NCBI GenBank assembly: GCA_903930035.1
Contig: CAIYXG010000374.1
Coordinates: 1-7,746 of the forward strand
Origin: an uncultured Actinomycetes bacterium
GTDB taxonomy: Bacteria > Actinomycetota > Acidimicrobiia > Acidimicrobiales > Microtrichaceae
DNA: 7,746 bases
Direction: 5' to 3'
The notes below the pieces were generated by a model. That model saw nothing but the letters and a program-made list of their open reading frames with translations, had not been told where the DNA came from and searched no databases. The translations under genes were made by a program, and so were the position numbers. Below are positions 1 to 5,219 of the stretch, piece after piece (position 1 is the first letter of the stretch; each line of letters opens with the position of its first letter).

Positions 1-303
1 GGCGGCCTGCGGGACGTAGACCGGGACCTTCCGGACCACGACCACCGGCGCCAGGGCCGTGGTGGTGGTCGGTGCGGCCGTGGTCGTGGTGGTCGCCACC
101 GCCGGCTGGGCGGTGGGACCTGCGGCGGCCTCGGCGGCCGAGGCGAGCGCCCCGGAGTGGCCGAGTGCGGCGACGATGCCGAACATGGCGGTGGTCGAGG
201 CGCCGGCCACGGCGATCCGGGAGGCGGCGGCGGCGTGGCGCTTCTTGCGCTTCTTGCCCGCCGGGGCCCGCGTCGTGCCCTGGGTGGAGGACGGCTCAGT
301 CAT
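1..303 (-). CDS. Hypothetical exported/membrane-anchored protein, Thr-rich linker (partial, C-terminus beyond window)
   Basis: The first 101 residues are visible; the gene continues past the left edge. The start is the ATG at 303-301, which overlaps the stop of the upstream gene in ATGACTGA. A GAGGA ribosome binding site lies 5 nt upstream, inside that gene. The protein opens with a hydrophilic segment and a basic cluster, KKRKKRH at residues 17-23. A moderately hydrophobic stretch at about 30-55 follows and could be a signal anchor with a cytoplasmic N-terminus. Next come a TTTTTAAPTTTT linker (71-82) and a valine-rich segment ending RKVPVYVPQAA. I recognise no family. The linker followed by P-V-Y-V-P resembles the middle of the neighbouring acidic-tail protein, so the two may be distant paralogues or partners at the cell surface. 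Function is unknown. Co-transcription with the upstream gene is inferred from the overlap. Confidence 0.7.
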   Translation of the reverse strand, partial: MTEPSSTQGTTRAPAGKKRKKRHAAAASRIAVAGASTTAMFGIVAALGHSGALASAAEAAAGPTAQPAVATTTTTAAPTTTTALAPVVVVRKVPVYVPQAA

Positions 304-781
304 CGTCGTCCTCACCCTCGTACTCGGACTCGTACTCGTCGTCACGGTCGCCGCCGTGGTCGTCGTAGCCGGCGTCGTCATCGTCGTCCTGGTAGGAGGG
401 GACGGTCGGGGCGGACGAGGTGGCCGTCGAGCCGGAGGAGCGCGAGGCGCTGCTCCTGCCCGCCGGGCTCGACGTCCCCGGCCCGGCGACGCTGCCGGAC
501 GACGAGGCGGCGCCGGAGGACGGGGCCGGCGCGGCCGGCGCCGGCGCCTCGGCCGGCACCGGGATGTAGACCGGCTCGTCGACGTAGATGGTGGGCGGGA
601 CCGCCGGGGCGGCCGGGGCCGCCGTGGTCGTCGAGCTCGTCGTGACGGCCGTGAGCTGGCCGGCCGGCGACGGGACACCGGTCTCCGCCCCGCCCAGGTT
701 CATGGCGACCGCTGCGGTGCCGGCGGTCATGGTGAGCACGACGGCGCCGATGGCGGCGATGGTGGTTCGGGAGAAGTTCAT
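296..781 (-). CDS. Hypothetical exported protein with acidic C-terminal tail
   Basis: The 161-residue product begins with a short signal peptide or signal anchor: MNFSR, a hydrophobic core at about 7-26, then TAAVA as a possible cleavage site. A Thr/Pro/Ala-rich linker (44-63) follows, then a short conserved-looking segment TIYVDEPVYIPVP (64-76). After that comes a Pro/Ala/Ser/Gly-rich low-complexity stretch (77-128). Residues 132-161 form a tail with 19 Asp/Glu out of 30, one His and three Tyr. No catalytic domain is visible. Such a tail could bind divalent cations or a basic partner outside the membrane, but this is inference. The gene is divergent from the response regulator, and the next gene overlaps its 3' end by 8 bp. 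Third codon positions are strongly GC, as in the neighbours, supporting a real gene. The start is the ATG at 781, with GGTGA 4 nt upstream and a -10-like TAGGGT 6 nt upstream. Confidence 0.72.
   Translation of the reverse strand: MNFSRTTIAAIGAVVLTMTAGTAAVAMNLGGAETGVPSPAGQLTAVTTSSTTTAAPAAPAVPPTIYVDEPVYIPVPAEAPAPAAPAPSSGAASSSGSVAGPGTSSPAGRSSASRSSGSTATSSAPTVPSYQDDDDDAGYDDHGGDRDDEYESEYEGEDDDD
309..313 (-). promoter_or_regulatory. Ribosome binding site of the downstream exported-protein gene
   Basis: On the minus strand GAGGA sits 5 nt before the ATG at 303. It lies inside the codons for the acidic C-terminal tail of the upstream gene. It supports the ATG at 303 as the start and suggests translational coupling. 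Confidence 0.55.
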
Positions 782-787
782 GAGGTC

Positions 788-793
788 ACCCTA
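788..793 (-). promoter_or_regulatory. -10-like box for the acidic-tail protein gene
   Basis: Minus-strand TAGGGT matches the actinobacterial TANNNT pattern and ends 6 nt before the ATG, so transcription could begin at or very near the start codon. The expected -35 position (about 811-816) touches the direct-repeat array at 813-841, consistent with control by a bound regulator. Confidence 0.4.
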
Positions 794-794
794 C

Positions 795-807
795 GGATCG
801 CCGATCC
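795..807. promoter_or_regulatory. Inverted repeat GGATCG-C-CGATCC (candidate operator)
   Basis: This is a perfect dyad with 6-bp arms and a 1-bp centre, lying just upstream of the -10-like box of the acidic-tail gene. It could be a binding site for a small dimeric regulator. It is short enough that chance cannot be excluded. Confidence 0.25.
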
Positions 808-812
808 AGAGG

Positions 813-841
813 CCGGTTCGCAGACGGTGAGCAAACGGTAA
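813..841. promoter_or_regulatory. Three 7-bp direct repeats at 11-bp spacing (candidate OmpR-type operator)
   Basis: CCGGTTC (813-819), ACGGTGA (824-830) and ACGGTAA (835-841) repeat with an exact 11-bp period. The last two match at 6 of 7 positions; the first is degenerate. Tandem heptamers at 11 bp are the usual site layout for OmpR/PhoB-type winged-helix regulators, and such a regulator is encoded directly downstream. The position between divergent genes suits autoregulation plus control of the exported pair. Binding by this regulator is inferred. Confidence 0.45.
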
Positions 842-865
842 AGATCCGCGGGCTGTGCAACGACC

Positions 866-871
866 CAGAAT
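866..871 (+). promoter_or_regulatory. Weak -10-like box of the two-component operon
   Basis: CAGAAT differs from TANNNT only at its first base and lies 5 nt upstream of the GTG at 877. No recognisable -35 is present. The direct repeats end about 24 bp upstream, which would suit an activator-dependent promoter. Confidence 0.25.
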
Positions 872-876
872 CCAGC

Positions 877-1575
877 GTGTGCGACGCTGTCGGAGTGCGG
901 ATCCTGGTGGTCGAGGACGACCCCTCCATCTCTGAGCCACTGGTGGCAGGGCTCGCCCGACACGGGTTCGAGCCGACCCACGTCGGGACGGGCGCCGAGG
1001 CGATCGAGGCAGCTGCGGCCGCCGACGCCGTCCTGCTCGACCTGGGTCTGCCCGACGTCGACGGCGTCGAGGTCTGCCGGCAGGTCCGCCAGACCAGCAA
1101 CGTGCCGATCATCGTGGTGAGCGCGCGGTCGGACGAGGTCGAGCGGGTCCTGCTCCTGGAGCTGGGGGCCGACGACTACGTCGTCAAGCCGTTCGGCCTG
1201 CGCGAGGTCGTCGCCCGGATCCGCGCCGTGGCCCGGCGCACCGGCGCCGGCGGCGGGCCCGTGGTGGCCGAGCGGACCGAGCTGGTCGCCGGACCGCTCC
1301 GGATCGACCTGCGGACGCACCAGGTCTTCGTGGACGGCACGGCCGTGGAGCTGACGCCCAAGGAGTTCGACCTGCTCGCGCACCTGGCGGCCGACCCCGG
1401 CGCCGCGCACTCGCGCCGCGACATCCTCGAAGAGGTGTGGGACCCGCACTGGTTCGGCTCGCCCAAGACGCTCGACGTCCACGTGGCCTCGCTCCGCAAG
1501 AAGCTCGGCCATCCGGAGTGGATCCAGGCGGTCCGCGGCGTCGGGTTCAAGCTGGTGGTCGACGCCGCCACATGA
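877..1575 (+). CDS. Two-component response regulator, OmpR family (REC + winged helix)
   Basis: The 232-residue cytoplasmic transcription regulator has a receiver domain (about 8-122) with acidic pocket E13-D14-D15, phosphoacceptor D55 in LLDLGLPDVDG, switch residues S82 and Y101, and conserved K104 in GADDYVVKPF. The DNA-binding winged helix (about 135-230) shows ELTPKEFDLLAHLA, a KTLDVHVASLRKKLG recognition region and RGVGFKL near the end. The order and length are normal for the family. The start is uncertain: the GTG at 877 follows a -10-like hexamer, while the in-frame GTG at 895 would give MRILVVEDD, the commonest N-terminus in the family. Neither has a good ribosome binding site. The kinase gene overlaps its stop by ATGA, so the two are co-transcribed and almost certainly a cognate pair. 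The direct repeats just upstream suggest autoregulation. The signal and regulon cannot be read from the sequence. Confidence 0.95.
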   Translation: MCDAVGVRILVVEDDPSISEPLVAGLARHGFEPTHVGTGAEAIEAAAAADAVLLDLGLPDVDGVEVCRQVRQTSNVPIIVVSARSDEVERVLLLELGADDYVVKPFGLREVVARIRAVARRTGAGGGPVVAERTELVAGPLRIDLRTHQVFVDGTAVELTPKEFDLLAHLAADPGAAHSRRDILEEVWDPHWFGSPKTLDVHVASLRKKLGHPEWIQAVRGVGFKLVVDAAT

Positions 1576-2966
1576 CCCGACGCCTGCTCGCCTCCTACCT
1601 GCTGCTGGCGACCTTCATCCTCCTGGTCGTGGCACTGCCGCTCGGCATCACCTACACGCGGCGCGCCGAGGACCGGCTGCTCAACGACGTCGAGCGGGAC
1701 GCCCGCGTGCTGGGCAGCCTGCTCGAGGAGCGCGTCGAGACCGGCGACACCGCCGGCGTGGCCCGCATCTCCCAGGAGTACACGGAGCAGTCGGGCGGGC
1801 GGGTCGTGGTGGTGGGCGGCACCGGGATCAGCCTGGTCGACTCCGGGGACCCGGCGGCCACCCCGCGCGACTTCTCGACCCGGCCCGAGTTCCGGCAGGC
1901 CCTCGACGGGAGCCAGGCCGCCGGCATCCGGCGGTCCGGCACGCTCAACGACGAGCTGGCCTACGTCGCCGTGCCGATCGCGTCCGGCAACGGCGTGAGC
2001 GGCGCCGTCCGGGTCACGTTCTCGACCGACCAGCTGCGCAACCAGGTGCGCGACTACTGGCTCAAGCTCGGGCTGCTCACGGCGCTGGTCCTGGGACTGG
2101 CGACCGGCCTCGGGTTCTTGATGTCGCAGTGGACCCTCGGGCCGGTCGAGACCCTGGAGGAGGGGGCGGAGCGCCTGGCGGGCGGCGACCTGAGCGGCCG
2201 GGCCAACGTGGACCGCGGCCCGCCCGAGCTGCGGCACCTGGCCACGACCTTCAACCTCATGGCCAGCCGGCTCGAGGGGCTGGTCGACTCCCAGCGCGCG
2301 TTCGTGGCCGACGCCTCCCACCAGCTCCGGACCCCGCTCACGGCGCTGCGGCTCCGGCTCGAGACGCTGGAGGACGAGCTGGGTGACGAGCCGGCGGTCC
2401 AGGCCGAGGTGGACGCCATCACCGCCGAGGTCGACCGGCTCGGCCACCTGGTGGAGGGTCTGCTGGCGCTCGCCCGCAGCGAGGGGGGCAACGTGGCCAC
2501 CGTGACGGTCGACGCCGCAGCGGTCGCGGACGCCGCCGTGGTCCGGTGGGAGGCGCTGGCTGCCGAGCGGCGCGTCGCGGTCGTGCGCCACGGCGACGCC
2601 TCGGCGCCCTGCTCCGCCGTCGACGGCGCGCTCGAGCAGGTGGTCGACAACCTGGTCGACAACGCGCTCGACGCCGTGCCGCCAGGCACCTCGATCGAGG
2701 TGACCGTCTCCCAGCCCGGAGGTCCGCGGCCGGTCCAGGTGGTGGTGCGCGACCACGGTCCCGGCATGACCGACGAGGAGCGCGCGCGGGCCACCGACCG
2801 GTTCTGGCGCGGGCCCGCCTCGGCACCCTCCGGCACCGGTCTGGGCCTGGCCATCGTGCAGCACCTGGTCGAGTCCGGCGGCGGCACCTTCGAGCTCCGG
2901 GACCCCGACGACGGCCCCGGGCTGGAGGCAGTCGTCCGCCTGGCCCCGGCCGACGTCGTCGTCTGA
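1572..2966 (+). CDS. Sensor histidine kinase, HAMP type
   Basis: The 464-residue membrane kinase is the partner of the response regulator upstream. The first transmembrane helix is at about 8-28. An extracytoplasmic sensor region (about 30-163), with RPEFRQAL and a later AYVAVPI/GAVRVTF strand pattern, resembles a small Cache/PDC-like domain, although I cannot assign its ligand. The second helix is at about 164-184, then a HAMP domain (about 184-236). The dimerisation/phosphotransfer domain has H250 in DASHQLRTPL. The ATPase domain has an N box (DNLVDNALDA, N364), G1 (DHGPGM, 394-399), an F-box-like DRFWRG (409-414) and G2 (GTGLGLA, 421-427). All key residues are present, so the enzyme should be active. 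The start is the ATG in the ATGA overlap; the frame is open further upstream, but only over the regulator gene. It probably phosphorylates that regulator at D55. Confidence 0.95.
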   Translation: MTRRLLASYLLLATFILLVVALPLGITYTRRAEDRLLNDVERDARVLGSLLEERVETGDTAGVARISQEYTEQSGGRVVVVGGTGISLVDSGDPAATPRDFSTRPEFRQALDGSQAAGIRRSGTLNDELAYVAVPIASGNGVSGAVRVTFSTDQLRNQVRDYWLKLGLLTALVLGLATGLGFLMSQWTLGPVETLEEGAERLAGGDLSGRANVDRGPPELRHLATTFNLMASRLEGLVDSQRAFVADASHQLRTPLTALRLRLETLEDELGDEPAVQAEVDAITAEVDRLGHLVEGLLALARSEGGNVATVTVDAAAVADAAVVRWEALAAERRVAVVRHGDASAPCSAVDGALEQVVDNLVDNALDAVPPGTSIEVTVSQPGGPRPVQVVVRDHGPGMTDEERARATDRFWRGPASAPSGTGLGLAIVQHLVESGGGTFELRDPDDGPGLEAVVRLAPADVVV

Positions 2967-2981
2967 CCGTCCGGCGCCGCC

Positions 2982-3000
2982 CCCGCCGGTCATCGGCGGG
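2982..3000 (+). terminator. GC-rich hairpin after the kinase gene (possible terminator)
   Basis: CCCGCCG and CGGCGGG form a perfect 7-bp stem around a 5-nt loop, starting 16 bp after the kinase stop. No T-tract follows, so it could only be a weak or non-canonical terminator. Confidence 0.35.
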
Positions 3001-3004
3001 CGGA

Positions 3005-3027
3005 TGCCGCACGCCTACCATGCGGCA
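3005..3027 (+). promoter_or_regulatory. Promoter region of the DoxX-like gene, inside a 7-bp-arm inverted repeat
   Basis: The -10-like TACCAT (3016-3021) fits TANNNT and would place a transcript start near 3027-3029, about 13 nt before the gene. It lies mostly in the loop of a perfect inverted repeat (TGCCGCA 3005-3011, TGCGGCA 3021-3027). The repeat may be an operator, or coincidence in GC-rich DNA. No clear -35 is seen. Confidence 0.4.
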
Positions 3028-3030
3028 CCC

Positions 3031-3035
3031 GGAGG
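3031..3035 (+). promoter_or_regulatory. Ribosome binding site of the DoxX-like gene
   Basis: GGAGG lies 5 nt before the ATG at 3041. It decides between that start and an in-frame ATG at 3020, which has no such site and overlaps the -10-like box. Confidence 0.7.
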
Positions 3036-3040
3036 TCACC

Positions 3041-3574
3041 ATGAGAACGCTCACGCCCACCCAGTTCGACACCATCCTGCTGCTGGCCCGCCTGGTGGTC
3101 GGCCCGACCATCTTCTGGCACGGCTACAACAAGATGTTCCGGGGCGGGAAGATCGCGGGGACCGCCAACTGGTTCAACTCGATGGGCATGAAGCCCAACG
3201 GCACGGTGCACGCGTACGTCGCGGCGCTCACCGAGATGGGCACCGGCGTGCTGATGCTGCTCGGTCTGCTCACCCCGTTGGCCGCCGCGGGCATCGTGGG
3301 CCTCATGACGGTCGCCGGCTGGACCACCCACCGCAGGGCGTTCCTCATCACCAAGAGCGGGTTCGAGTACGTCCTGGTGCTCGGCACCCTGGCCACCGTG
3401 ATCGGCGCGCTGGGACCCGGCGCCTGGTCGCTCGACCGTGCGCTCAAGCTGTCCCGCTACCTGCAGCCCGACTGGCGGGGGCTCGCCATCTCGCTCGGCC
3501 TGGGCCTGGGCGCCGGCATCCTCACGCTGGCGCTCTGCTACCGGCCCCCGGCACCGACCGACGACGGCGCCTGA
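3041..3574 (+). CDS. DoxX family integral membrane protein
   Basis: The 177-residue membrane protein has hydrophobic segments at about 10-26, 57-78, 80-95, 108-125 and 147-167. The first segment leads into the family-typical pattern R-L-V-V-G-P-x-x-x-x-H-G-x-N-K-x-F followed by GG and ANWFNSMGMKP. The second carries E65-M-G-T-G in a helix ending LGLLTPLAA. These features and the length fit the DoxX/DoxX-like family, whose members are four- to five-helix proteins often linked to redox or thiol/oxidative stress functions. The biochemical role of this member is unknown. The C-terminus is short, polar and probably cytoplasmic. A promoter and strong RBS just upstream suggest transcription separate from the kinase gene 74 bp away. 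It converges on the pip-like gene with a 15-bp gap. Confidence 0.9.
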   Translation: MRTLTPTQFDTILLLARLVVGPTIFWHGYNKMFRGGKIAGTANWFNSMGMKPNGTVHAYVAALTEMGTGVLMLLGLLTPLAAAGIVGLMTVAGWTTHRRAFLITKSGFEYVLVLGTLATVIGALGPGAWSLDRALKLSRYLQPDWRGLAISLGLGLGAGILTLALCYRPPAPTDDGA

Positions 3575-3577
3575 GAC

Positions 3578-3589
3578 CGGGCCGGCCCG
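3578..3589. terminator. Palindrome CGGGCCGGCCCG between convergent genes
   Basis: This perfect 12-bp palindrome fills most of the 15-bp gap between the DoxX-like and pip-like stop codons. It might act as a bidirectional terminator, but the hairpin would need a very tight loop and there is no T-tract on either strand. Confidence 0.25.
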
Positions 3590-4522
3590 CTAGGGGCGGA
3601 ACCGGTCGCAGGCGGCGACCAGCGCGGCCGCGTTCTCGGGGTCGAACATCGAGTGCCCGGCGCCGGTGTTGACCACCAGCTCCGCCTCGGGCCACGCCCG
3701 GTGGAGGTCCCACGCCGTCCGCATGGGGCAGATGACGTCGTAGCGGCCCTGGACGACCACGGTCGGGATGTGGCGCACCCGGTCCACGCCGTCGAGCAGC
3801 TGGTCCTCGTGGGTGAAGAAGCCACCGTTGACGAAGTAGTGGTTCTCGATCCGGGCGAACGCCTCGACCTGTGCGTCGGGCTCGTCGAGGTCCTCGAGCG
3901 GGTCGTGCATGCACGTCGCCCGCTCCCACCGGGCCCACGCACGGGCCGCCGTCATCATGGTCTCGCGGTCGTCGCTGAAGAGCCGTCGGTGGTAGGCCGC
4001 GACCAGGTCGCCGCGCTCCTCGGGCGGGATCGGCGCCACGAACCCCTCCCACGCGTCCGGGAACAGGTGGCTCGTGCCGTCCTGGTAGAAGAACTCCAGC
4101 TCGGACCGCCGCAGCAGGAAGATCCCGCGCAGGACCAGCTCGGTGACCCGGTCCGGGTGGGTCTGGGCGTAGGCCAGCGAGAGCGCCGACCCCCACGAAC
4201 CGCCGAAGAGCATCCAGCGGTCGATGCCCAGGTGCTCCCGGACGCGCTCGAAGTCGGCGACCAGGTCCCAGGTCGTGTTGTGCTCCACGGACGCGTGCGG
4301 GCGGCTGCGCCCGGCCCCGCGCTGGTCCACCAGCACGACCCGGTAGGCCGCCGGGTCGAAGAACTGGTAGTGCCTCGGTGACGAGCCCCCGCCGGGGCCG
4401 CCGTGGACCACCAGGACCGGCTTGCCGTCGGGGTTCCCGGCCTCCTCCAGCACGATCGTGTGCCCGCCCCCCACCTCGAGCTCCATGACCGTGCGGTGTG
4501 CGGGGACGGGGTAGAGCTGCAT
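3590..4522 (-). CDS. pip: Proline iminopeptidase (alpha/beta hydrolase, peptidase family S33)
   Basis: This 310-residue cytoplasmic serine peptidase should release N-terminal proline from peptides (prolyl aminopeptidase). Its length is typical. Motifs in order: oxyanion loop HGGPGGG (40-46), DQRGAGRS (66-73), nucleophile S109 in GGSWGS, WARWE with E200, E226 in ARIENHYF, acid D262 in GRYDVICP and base H290 in GAGHSMFDP. E200 and E226 match the positions that hold the free substrate amine in characterised family members. All catalytic residues are intact. The start is the ATG at 4522, giving MQLYPV; a longer frame upstream lacks family similarity. A -10-like CAAGAT ends 6 nt before the ATG and no Shine-Dalgarno is seen, so the mRNA may be leaderless. 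The gene is divergent from the GAF gene and stands alone, suggesting housekeeping peptide turnover. Substrate range is inferred from family. Confidence 0.93.
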   Translation of the reverse strand: MQLYPVPAHRTVMELEVGGGHTIVLEEAGNPDGKPVLVVHGGPGGGSSPRHYQFFDPAAYRVVLVDQRGAGRSRPHASVEHNTTWDLVADFERVREHLGIDRWMLFGGSWGSALSLAYAQTHPDRVTELVLRGIFLLRRSELEFFYQDGTSHLFPDAWEGFVAPIPPEERGDLVAAYHRRLFSDDRETMMTAARAWARWERATCMHDPLEDLDEPDAQVEAFARIENHYFVNGGFFTHEDQLLDGVDRVRHIPTVVVQGRYDVICPMRTAWDLHRAWPEAELVVNTGAGHSMFDPENAAALVAACDRFRP

Positions 4523-4528
4523 GGCCCC

Positions 4529-4534
4529 ATCTTG
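4529..4534 (-). promoter_or_regulatory. -10-like box of the pip-like gene
   Basis: Minus-strand CAAGAT is one mismatch from TANNNT and is followed by 6 nt and then ATG. It is consistent with a leaderless transcript. No clear -35 is visible. Confidence 0.35.
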
Positions 4535-4558
4535 CCCGGGGAGCGCCGCGGGATTCGT

Positions 4559-4580
4559 CCGAACTTGTTCTCCAGTTCGG
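4559..4580. promoter_or_regulatory. Inverted repeat CCGAACT-N8-AGTTCGG (candidate operator)
   Basis: Perfect 7-bp arms span 22 bp in the gap between the divergent pip-like and GAF genes. It starts 37 bp upstream of the pip start codon, about where a repressor or activator of pip would bind. The regulator is unknown. Confidence 0.4.
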
Positions 4581-4588
4581 GCCGGGAC

Positions 4589-4629
4589 GGGCCGACACCC
4601 TCTGCAGCGGTCGACGACGGTGTCGGCCC
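4589..4629. repeat. Inverted repeat with 11-bp perfect arms and 19-nt spacer
   Basis: GGGCCGACACC (4589-4599) and GGTGTCGGCCC (4619-4629) are exact reverse complements. The second arm ends 17 bp before the GAF start codon. It may be an operator, or a 5'-leader stem-loop if transcription of the GAF gene begins further upstream. The arms are long for chance even at this GC content. Confidence 0.5.
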
Positions 4630-4646
4630 CGACGAACGTGAACGGC

Positions 4647-5219
4647 ATGAACCCTCAGGACCCCGTCGAACTCATCCGTCAGCTGGCCGACCGGGCCGCC
4701 GCCGACCCGCACGCCCGTGCCACCGAGCTGGCCCGCGCCGTCGAGGCCCTCGCCGACGAGTCGGTCGACCTCGACACCAACGAGCTGCTCGACCGCGGCG
4801 TCCAGCTGGTCGCCTCGCACGCCCACGCCGACGGCGTCGTGCTCTACCGCTACGAGCACGACCGGGTGCGCGTGGTGCGCCGCCTGCGGTCGGGCTGGTC
4901 GCCCCGGCCCGAGGAGCTCCCCGCCGACTGGTTCCCGTGGAGCCTGGGCCAGGTGTCGCCCACCCGGTTCCTGTTCGTCGCCGACGGCCGGAACCTGCCG
5001 ATCGGCCCCGGGGCCTCGCCCGTCCTGGGCGACATCGGCGTCGCCTCCTGCGTCCACCTGCCGGTGCTCGAGCGGTCGCAGCCGGTCGGGGCCCTGCAGC
5101 TCTACTGGGCGGAGCCGCTCACGGCGTGGAACGACGACCTGGGCCCGACCCTGCGCAACCTGGGCCGCTTCCTGGTCGCCCGGGCCAAGGACCCGAACGT
5201 CCAGTTCTCGCTGACCTAG
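4647..5219 (+). CDS. Stand-alone GAF-domain protein
   Basis: The 190-residue soluble protein has an Ala/Arg/Glu-rich helical N-terminus (about 5-40) and one GAF-like domain (about 43-182). The domain runs from LLDRGVQLVASHAHADGVVLYRY through VRRLRSG to the strand pair ASCVHLPVL and PVGALQLYW, ending in the helix LRNLGRFLVARA. GAF domains bind small ligands or mediate dimerisation in signalling proteins. No kinase, cyclase, phosphodiesterase or DNA-binding domain is fused, so the output must come through a partner or the protein is a sensor/adaptor. It has one Cys (C135) and six Trp, with no Cys-His pair for bilin attachment. The start is the ATG at 4647, the first in-frame start giving a domain-like product; the frame is open further upstream, but there it covers the intergenic repeats. 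The ribosome binding site is weak. Its stop overlaps that of the convergent transporter gene. Ligand and partner are unknown. Confidence 0.82.
   Translation: MNPQDPVELIRQLADRAAADPHARATELARAVEALADESVDLDTNELLDRGVQLVASHAHADGVVLYRYEHDRVRVVRRLRSGWSPRPEELPADWFPWSLGQVSPTRFLFVADGRNLPIGPGASPVLGDIGVASCVHLPVLERSQPVGALQLYWAEPLTAWNDDLGPTLRNLGRFLVARAKDPNVQFSLT

Noticed and set aside
59..841. 260-codon plus-strand frame opposite the exported proteins, with Val-rich hydrophobic runs
   Set aside because: The Val/Ala runs are the antisense of Asp/Thr/Ala codons. The minus strand has a signal sequence, coupled overlap, ribosome binding site and good start contexts.
1176..2993. 605-codon open frame antisense to the two-component genes
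   Set aside because: Its composition is that of a reverse-frame shadow; the plus strand carries complete, motif-perfect regulator and kinase genes.
4559..4572. Possible LexA/SOS box around CGAACTTGTTC
   Set aside because: The Gram-positive LexA box needs GAAC-N4-GTTC; here the spacer is 2 bp, and neither neighbour is a DNA-repair gene.
5049..5057. C135-V-H137 in the GAF domain as a bilin attachment site
   Set aside because: Bilin-binding GAF domains usually have adjacent Cys-His in a different sequence context; nothing else suggests a photoreceptor.
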